A stretch of DNA of 64,000 nucleotides from Halobellus sp. LT62 (GTDB lineage: Archaea > Halobacteriota > Halobacteria > Halobacteriales > Haloferacaceae): assembly GCF_037031285.1 (NCBI RefSeq), contig NZ_JAYEZO010000002.1:558001-622000 (forward strand). The letters run 5' to 3'. Positions 61,045 through 64,000 of the stretch are shown here, one piece after another (the first letter of the stretch is position 1; the number at the start of each line of letters is the position of its first letter). The notes under the pieces were generated by a model. That model had not been told where the DNA came from. It saw only the letters and a program-made list of their open reading frames with translations, and searched no databases. The translations under genes were made by a program, and so were the position numbers.

Positions 61045-62220
61045 TCAGTCGTCGGCATCGACCGCTTGCGACGCGTCGACGTCGATCGGACCGTCTCGCT
61101 GCGCGACGCCGCGGTACCGCCGTCCGTGGACGTCGGCGGCGTTGAGCGCCCGCTCGATCGGCGACCCGAGCCACGTTCCGTCGGCCGGTCGCCCGTCGAA
61201 ATCGTCGCGTCGAAGGGATTCCGGAAGGTATCGGTCGTACACCGGCAGGCGCTCGTACAGCGGCACGCCGGCGTCGTCGGCCAGCGCTGTCAACCCTCTG
61301 AGCGCCGGCCACGCGTACTCGGGGTTGATGTAATCGTCCGTGACCGGCGAGACGCCGCCGAGGTCGTCGACGCCGCAGTCGAGCAACTCCCGCGTCGGCG
61401 AGAGGTTCGGCGGCACCTGCACGGACACCTCATCGGGGAGCGCGGCGCGCGCCATCGCGACGACCCGCCGCATCGTCTCGACGGACGGCCGATCGAAGTC
61501 CGAGCGCTCGTTGGGGACGACGTTCTGGACGATCACCTCTTGGATATGATCATAGCGGTCGTGGAGTGCGCCGATCGCGAGCAGGCTCTCGGCGCGGTCG
61601 CGCCACGTCTCGCCGATGCCGACGAGGATGCCGGTGGTGAACGGCACGCCGACCCGTCCGGCCGCGCGGATCGTGTTGAGCCGCTGGCCGGGAGTCTTCT
61701 GTCTCTTCCCCGAGTGCGCTCGCACGTCCGCGGTCGTCTCCAGCATCACGCCCATACTCGCGTTGACCGGCGCGAGCCGCTCGAAGTCGGCTTCGGTCAG
61801 GTCTCCGGGGTTCGAGTGCGGGAGCAGGCCCTCCGCCAACGCGATCTCACAGCACTCGCGGAGATACGCGAGGACGTCGTCGTACCCCCACTCGGCCAAC
61901 CGCTCGTGGATCTCCGCGTAGCGCTCGTCGGGCTTGTCGCCGAACGTGAAGAGCGCTTCAGTGCAGCCGGCGTCGGCACCCACGCGAAGCTGTTCGCGGA
62001 CCTCGTCGGGGGAGAGGAGCGTCGCCTCGCCGGGCACGTCGTAGTAGGTGCAGTACGTGCAGGTGTACCGACAGGCGGTCGTCAGCGGGACGAACGCGTT
62101 CCGCGAGAAGGTGAGTTCCCCTGCGGCCGAGACGTCGTCAGGTGTCACGGACAGCAGTTGCTCGACGTCGGCTTCGTCGATCTCGACGTCGACGCCATCA
62201 GTGTCGCCCGCGGGGACCAT
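61045..62220 (-). CDS. cofG: FO synthase subunit CofG
   Basis: A 391-residue radical SAM protein, partner of CofH in FO synthesis. The cluster motif is CRYTCTYCTYY (CxxxCxxC). Later blocks are LPHSNPGDLTEADFERL, QVPPNLSPTRELLDCGVDD and the WPALRGL region. The ATG at 62220 (MVPAGDTDGVDVEIDE) is used. The 266-base gap between cofC and cofG on this strand contains the second RNA candidate, on the opposite strand. Confidence 0.94.
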   Translation of the reverse strand: MVPAGDTDGVDVEIDEADVEQLLSVTPDDVSAAGELTFSRNAFVPLTTACRYTCTYCTYYDVPGEATLLSPDEVREQLRVGADAGCTEALFTFGDKPDERYAEIHERLAEWGYDDVLAYLRECCEIALAEGLLPHSNPGDLTEADFERLAPVNASMGVMLETTADVRAHSGKRQKTPGQRLNTIRAAGRVGVPFTTGILVGIGETWRDRAESLLAIGALHDRYDHIQEVIVQNVVPNERSDFDRPSVETMRRVVAMARAALPDEVSVQVPPNLSPTRELLDCGVDDLGGVSPVTDDYINPEYAWPALRGLTALADDAGVPLYERLPVYDRYLPESLRRDDFDGRPADGTWLGSPIERALNAADVHGRRYRGVAQRDGPIDVDASQAVDADD

Positions 62221-62282
62221 CGTGAGTTGACTTCGAAACCGACGCACAAAAACCGTCGTGCTTCGGGTAACTCCGCCGAGAG

Positions 62283-62312
62283 TTTATATCCGAACGCGCG
62301 GCCACTCGCGCT
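62283..62312 (+). promoter_or_regulatory. TATA-type promoter of RNA candidate copy 2
   Basis: TTTATAT (62283-62289) followed by CGAAC and a hairpin-capable GCGCG ... CGCGC, then the conserved GTGA exactly 30 bases after the box start, the same spacing as in copy 1. The box is nearly symmetric and might also serve cofG on the other strand. Confidence 0.5.
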
Positions 62313-62466
62313 GTGACATAGCAACGACCCCGCGTCGGGCTGCGGTTGCCTGGCACGTCGACGCGGGATGGGGTGACGACAGCGACGGCGTTGGAGTGGC
62401 CGCCGCGAGTCGCGAGCGGGTGCCAGCTGTTCGCCCCTACCGAATATCGGCTAGCCTGCTGTCCAA
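62313..62466 (+). ncRNA. Candidate structured non-coding RNA, copy 2
   Basis: The second copy of the element at 4923-5096. The stem block (62329-62368) forms CCCGCGTCG with CGACGCGGG, nine pairs, with one compensatory change relative to copy 1. Shared loop and flank bases include GCGGTTG and GGCACGTCG. The block at 62416-62440 has GCGGGTGCC, CTGTTCGCC and CTAC. The last shared word is TGCTGTCCAA (62457-62466). Between the blocks both copies have a hairpin of unrelated sequence, here GCGAC with GTCGC outside GGCG and CGCC. It lies antisense between cofC and cofG. Boundaries come from conservation only; I do not recognise the family. Confidence 0.62.
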
Positions 62467-62486
62467 ATCTCCCGATGTCCGAACAA

Positions 62487-63170
62487 TCAGGCCCGCTCGA
62501 CACCGATGCGTCCGTCGCCAGCGTCCGCTATCTCGAAGCCGGCATCGACGAGCCACGCTCGGGCCCGCCCGTCGCCGTGCAGCAACACTTCCGCGAGATC
62601 GGACGGTTCGTCGACGTCCGTCGCCAACCGCATCGAGTCGAGGACGCCCACAGAGAGGCCTCGCTGTTCCGCGATCCGCCGGTGGTCGCGGTAGGACGCG
62701 CCGTGGTAGTCGACCGAGAAGTCGGGGTCGCGGACGACGACCGCGTTGGTCCCGCCGCCGCGACCGGGCGCGATTACGACGTCGCCGCCGACGCCGAACA
62801 GCCGTCGAAGCGCCGTCGGCGTCGCGAGCGCGAGGTCCGCCATTACGACCGCCTGTTCCGCGGCGTCGGTGTCGTCGAGAGCGGCGTTCACCGCGGCACT
62901 CAACGGCCGCTCGTCGACCACTTGTGTCAGGGGACCGAGTACGTCTTCAGCGTCTTCGACGGCCGCAGGTAGTGACTGGCCGCTGTCGACGTCGCGACCG
63001 ACGTCTAACGGCTCCGTGACGAGCGGTTCAGGGTCGTGGCCGAGGGTTCGAAGGGCCTCGACGACGTCACAGAGCATCGCCAGCGCGAACTCCCGCCGCT
63101 CGCCCGCGGTGAGTGCCGAGGAGAGGCGGCTCTTCGGATCGAGAGTCGCGTACGGAACGAGGACGCGCAT
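62487..63170 (-). CDS. cofC: 2-Phospho-L-lactate guanylyltransferase CofC
   Basis: A 227-residue nucleotidyltransferase-fold protein that activates 2-phospholactate (or a related C3 acid) with GTP during F420 synthesis. The N-terminal motif VLVPYATLDPKSRLSSAL is the nucleotide-binding loop, followed by ADLALATPTALRRLFGVGGD and APGRGGGTNAVVVRDPDF. The start is the ATG at 63170. It lies 21 bases downstream of the secreted membrane protein gene, and upstream of cofG on the same strand. Confidence 0.93.
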   Translation of the reverse strand: MRVLVPYATLDPKSRLSSALTAGERREFALAMLCDVVEALRTLGHDPEPLVTEPLDVGRDVDSGQSLPAAVEDAEDVLGPLTQVVDERPLSAAVNAALDDTDAAEQAVVMADLALATPTALRRLFGVGGDVVIAPGRGGGTNAVVVRDPDFSVDYHGASYRDHRRIAEQRGLSVGVLDSMRLATDVDEPSDLAEVLLHGDGRARAWLVDAGFEIADAGDGRIGVERA

Positions 63171-63191
63171 CGAAACAGAGCGGATCCGCGG

Positions 63192-63977
63192 TCAGCCGAG
63201 CTTGTCGTAGCCCGACTGCTGGGAGCGCCAGTAGAGGAATCCCCCGGCCAACAGGCCGATCACGACGAGCCCGCCGACGCCGTACATCGCGAGCTGTATT
63301 CGCCGGTTCGACTGCTGAGTCTGTTCGGCTCGCTCTCGCGCCTGTTCGGCGAGGTCAGCAGCGAGGGTGAACTCCTCACCGTCGTAGGCTTCGATCGCGT
63401 TCTGGAGCCGGCGTTCGGCTTCCTCGTCGTCGACCTCCTCGACGGCCGTCACAGCCTCATCGATCTCGTTTCGAGCCTCGCGGCTCTCCTCGGTGTAGTG
63501 CGTCGCCGACCACGTTTCGATCTCGTTCGTCGAGCCGCCCTCACGCGTCTGTTCGAGCGCCATCACGGTGAACGACTGGGCTGGATCGTACGTGTAGTCG
63601 CCGACCTCCGGGACCGTCCCCGTGAGTCGGACCTCGACCCGGCTCGTGCCGTCCTCAGCGTTCACCTGCGCGCCGGAGAACGACTGCCCGTCGAAGGACT
63701 GCTGATCGACCTTCGCCCCGGTCTGGTCGTAGTACTCGACGGTCCACGTCACGTCGGTCAGTTCGGTGCTCCCCGCGAGCGTCCACGATTCGAGCGAGGG
63801 GTTCTGATACAGCTCGGTCAGCGTGGCTGTTGCGGTGACCTCCGTGCCGACCTCCTCGTCGCTAGGGACCGTCGTGTCGCCGACCGACACGGCGGCGACG
63901 GGGACCGTTGCGACGGAGAGGACGAAGAGACAGGCCAGCGCGAGTCTAGAAAAGCGACTCCAGCTCGTCTTCGTCAT
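63192..63977 (-). CDS. Secreted single-pass membrane protein, unknown
   Basis: A 261-residue protein with a Sec-type signal peptide (ALACLFVLSVATVPVAAV, about 12-30), a beta-rich outer domain (about 31-140: VGDTTVPSDEEVGTEVTATA, WTVEYYDQTGAKVDQQ), an acidic coiled-coil (about 165-220), then a C-terminal membrane helix (about 230-250) and a short basic tail. I recognise no family beyond haloarchaeal conservation of this layout. It is upstream of cofC and may be co-transcribed. Its start overlaps the 3' end of another gene running off the window. Confidence 0.75.
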   Translation of the reverse strand: MTKTSWSRFSRLALACLFVLSVATVPVAAVSVGDTTVPSDEEVGTEVTATATLTELYQNPSLESWTLAGSTELTDVTWTVEYYDQTGAKVDQQSFDGQSFSGAQVNAEDGTSRVEVRLTGTVPEVGDYTYDPAQSFTVMALEQTREGGSTNEIETWSATHYTEESREARNEIDEAVTAVEEVDDEEAERRLQNAIEAYDGEEFTLAADLAEQARERAEQTQQSNRRIQLAMYGVGGLVVIGLLAGGFLYWRSQQSGYDKLG

Positions 63978-64000
63978 CGTTGATGAGATTCTCCAGATTG
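63946..64000 (-). CDS. Partial CDS, C-terminal end only
   Basis: The minus strand entering from the window edge reads 17 codons of acidic protein ending NLINDDEDELESLF and a TAG at 63946-63948, overlapping the start of the secreted protein by 32 bases. Acidic haloarchaeal tails look like this. I recall that the tubulin-like gene cetZ1 lies near cofC in Haloferax, so a CetZ-type protein is possible, but the fragment is too short to decide. Confidence 0.4.
   Translation of the reverse strand, partial: NLENLINDDEDELESLF

Overview
The window is a 64 kb piece of a haloarchaeal (class Halobacteria) chromosome. Evidence: high GC, very acidic proteins, leaderless-type promoters with TTTAWA-like TATA boxes, twin-arginine lipoprotein signals, a PGF-CTERM anchor, and archaeal marker genes (aIF5A, deoxyhypusine synthase, aIF2-beta, HMG-CoA reductase, F420 and archaeosine genes, an Ahb-type heme route). 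I cannot name the genus.

Layout. 0-20 kb: core genes: a formate/nitrite-type channel, an iron-regulated binding protein with two perfect DtxR-type boxes, a tRNA methylthiotransferase, a CDF metal exporter, HIT and methionine aminopeptidase, a quinone/electrophile-resistance cluster (esterase, ring-cleaving dioxygenase, HxlR regulator, DsbA-like protein), isocitrate dehydrogenase, a thiamine-uptake pair with a shared operator-like motif, an asparagine-synthetase-like protein, HMG-CoA reductase, OMP decarboxylase, glutaredoxin and a PduO cobalamin adenosyltransferase. 20.0-27.4 kb: an integrated element in the 3' end of tRNA-Val(CAC), bounded by a 14-bp direct repeat. It carries a decayed endonuclease/phosphatase gene, a decayed IS5-type insertion sequence, a surface-anchored cupredoxin/PQQ-type sugar dehydrogenase fusion, an overlapping two-gene unit with a tandem PD-(D/E)XK nuclease, and a frameshifted tyrosine integrase. 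27.7-35.2 kb: phosphoesterase, CBS-ParB protein, a MetE-like methionine synthase and several membrane or surface proteins.

35.2-46.2 kb: aIF2-beta, deoxyhypusine synthase, a Nif3 protein, an agmatinase-family protein and aIF5A form a same-strand translation-factor/hypusination cluster. Then come an ABC1 kinase with Hsp20, two overlapping MoeA genes (the second fused to a binding-protein-like domain) and a HAD hydrolase. 46.3-54.8 kb: pterin dehydratase, a heme/siroheme operon (siroheme decarboxylase, precorrin-2 dehydrogenase, hemA), a soluble chemotaxis transducer, an MBL-fold hydrolase and a tungsten/molybdenum aldehyde:ferredoxin oxidoreductase with a long inverted repeat upstream. 54.9-64 kb: archaeosine radical SAM enzyme, TspO, purC-purS-purQ, and the F420 genes cofH, cofG and cofC.

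The most unexpected signal is a pair of homologous intergenic elements (about 4923-5126 on the minus strand and 62283-62466 on the plus strand). They share a TATA-like box, conserved blocks, a conserved 3' end and a 9-bp stem with a compensatory base change. They look like paralogous structured non-coding RNA genes that I do not recognise.
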